Of a stretch of 5,313 nt of DNA, positions 5,002 through 5,313 are shown piece after piece. Source of the stretch: an uncultured Oscillospiraceae bacterium (GTDB taxonomy: Bacteria > Bacillota > Clostridia > Oscillospirales > Oscillospiraceae); assembly GCA_949093475.1 (NCBI GenBank), contig CARXAY010000101.1:1-5313 (forward strand). The letters run 5' to 3'. Made by a program: the position numbers and the translations under genes. Numbering within the stretch: position 1 is the first letter of the stretch; the number at the start of each line of letters is the position of its first letter. The notes beneath the pieces are model-generated. The model saw only the letters and a program-made list of their open reading frames with translations, did no database searches and was not told the DNA's origin.

Positions 5002-5313
5002 ATGGGAAACGATAAAATCACAACATGGGGGAGGGCGGCGCGGGCCGCCTTCCCCCACACTGTCCCGGTGATGGCGGGGTATGTGTGCATCGGCATCGCG
5101 TTTGGCCTGATGCTCCGGGAGGCGGGCTATGGCGTCCTCTGGGCGGTGGGAATGAGCCTGCTGGTCTACACCGGGGCGGGGCAGATCATGGCCGTGCCGC
5201 TGCTGGCGGCGGGCGCACCGCTGGGGCGGGTAGCTCTGCTGACGGCGGTCATCGACCTTCGGCATCTGGTATACGGCCTGTCCATGCTGGACAAGCTCCA
5301 AAGCCTGCCTTGG
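5002..5313 (+). CDS. azlC: AzlC-family branched-chain amino-acid transport protein, N-terminal part
   Basis: The first 104 residues are present; the frame is still open at the window end. Visible are a short cytoplasmic start, then hydrophobic segments VPVMAGYVCIGIAFGLML, WAVGMSLLVYTGAGQIMAV and RVALLTAVIDLRHLVYGLSM. The GYxxxGIAFG, F/Y-TGAGQ and LRHLVYGLS motifs mark AzlC (azaleucine resistance), which with the small partner AzlD exports branched-chain amino acids. A following azlD is expected beyond the window. The ATG is two bases after the ATPase stop, with AAGGTG (4988-4993) inside the ATPase gene as the likely ribosome binding site, so it is probably the fourth gene of the transport operon. 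The substrate is inferred from family only. Confidence 0.85.
   Translation, partial: MGNDKITTWGRAARAAFPHTVPVMAGYVCIGIAFGLMLREAGYGVLWAVGMSLLVYTGAGQIMAVPLLAAGAPLGRVALLTAVIDLRHLVYGLSMLDKLQSLPW
5026..5057 (+). repeat. Strong inverted repeat inside the start of azlC
   Basis: TGGGGGAGGGCGGC (5026-5039) pairs with GCCGCCTTCCCCCA (5044-5057) across a GCGG loop, with one G-U wobble. This 14-base GC-rich stem begins 24 bases after the azlC ATG and encodes residues ~9-19. No T tract follows, so it is not a standard intrinsic terminator. It could slow ribosomes or mark an mRNA-processing boundary, or be chance in GC-rich coding DNA. Confidence 0.5.

Noticed and set aside
1..5313. CRISPR arrays, tRNA, rRNA or insertion sequences
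   Set aside because: No regular repeat-spacer pattern, no cloverleaf-like segment and no transposase or terminal repeats were seen. The only mobile-element signal is the recombinase and its junction.

Overview
The window reads as chromosomal DNA from an anaerobic, spore-forming, high-GC member of the Clostridia, probably Oscillospiraceae-like. The reasons are a recognisable spoIIID remnant, a G5/LysM/M23 wall hydrolase of clostridial type, strong AAGGAGG-type ribosome binding sites, and Gram-positive-style lipoprotein and ABC genes. The genus is inference. All genes found lie on the + strand.

Region 1 (1-731) is the right end of an inserted element. It holds the C-terminal coiled-coil part of a large serine recombinase, in sequence visibly less GC-rich than the rest. 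Near 545 the DNA changes character. From there to 688, in a different frame from the recombinase, it encodes the last ~47 residues of the mother-cell sporulation regulator SpoIIID (TVHKDISERL ... RHLRGGAATRRKYKGE), followed by a hairpin terminator. The break falls inside the helix-turn-helix recognition helix of SpoIIID. The simplest reading is that a serine-recombinase element is inserted in spoIIID. This is either a disruption or, more interestingly, a skin-like element removed during sporulation. The 5' half of spoIIID is outside the window.

Region 2 (732-2495) is a monocistronic unit: a sigma-A-type promoter, a perfect match to the WalR (YycF) box at the predicted transcription start, a membrane-anchored LysM-G5-M23 endopeptidase, and a strong intrinsic terminator.

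Region 3 (2496-5313) is an amino-acid uptake operon: a near-consensus ARG box, a TTGCAT-17-TATAAT promoter, a lipoprotein substrate-binding protein, an internal terminator, one HisM/GlnP-type permease, a HisP/GlnQ-type ATPase overlapping it by 14 bases, and the start of an azlC gene 2 bases further on. The binding protein captures a polar amino acid outside the membrane, a permease homodimer passes it through, and the ATPase drives the cycle. The ARG box and binding-protein sequence point to arginine or another basic amino acid. AzlC-type proteins export branched-chain amino acids with AzlD, so an exporter component may be co-transcribed with an importer.
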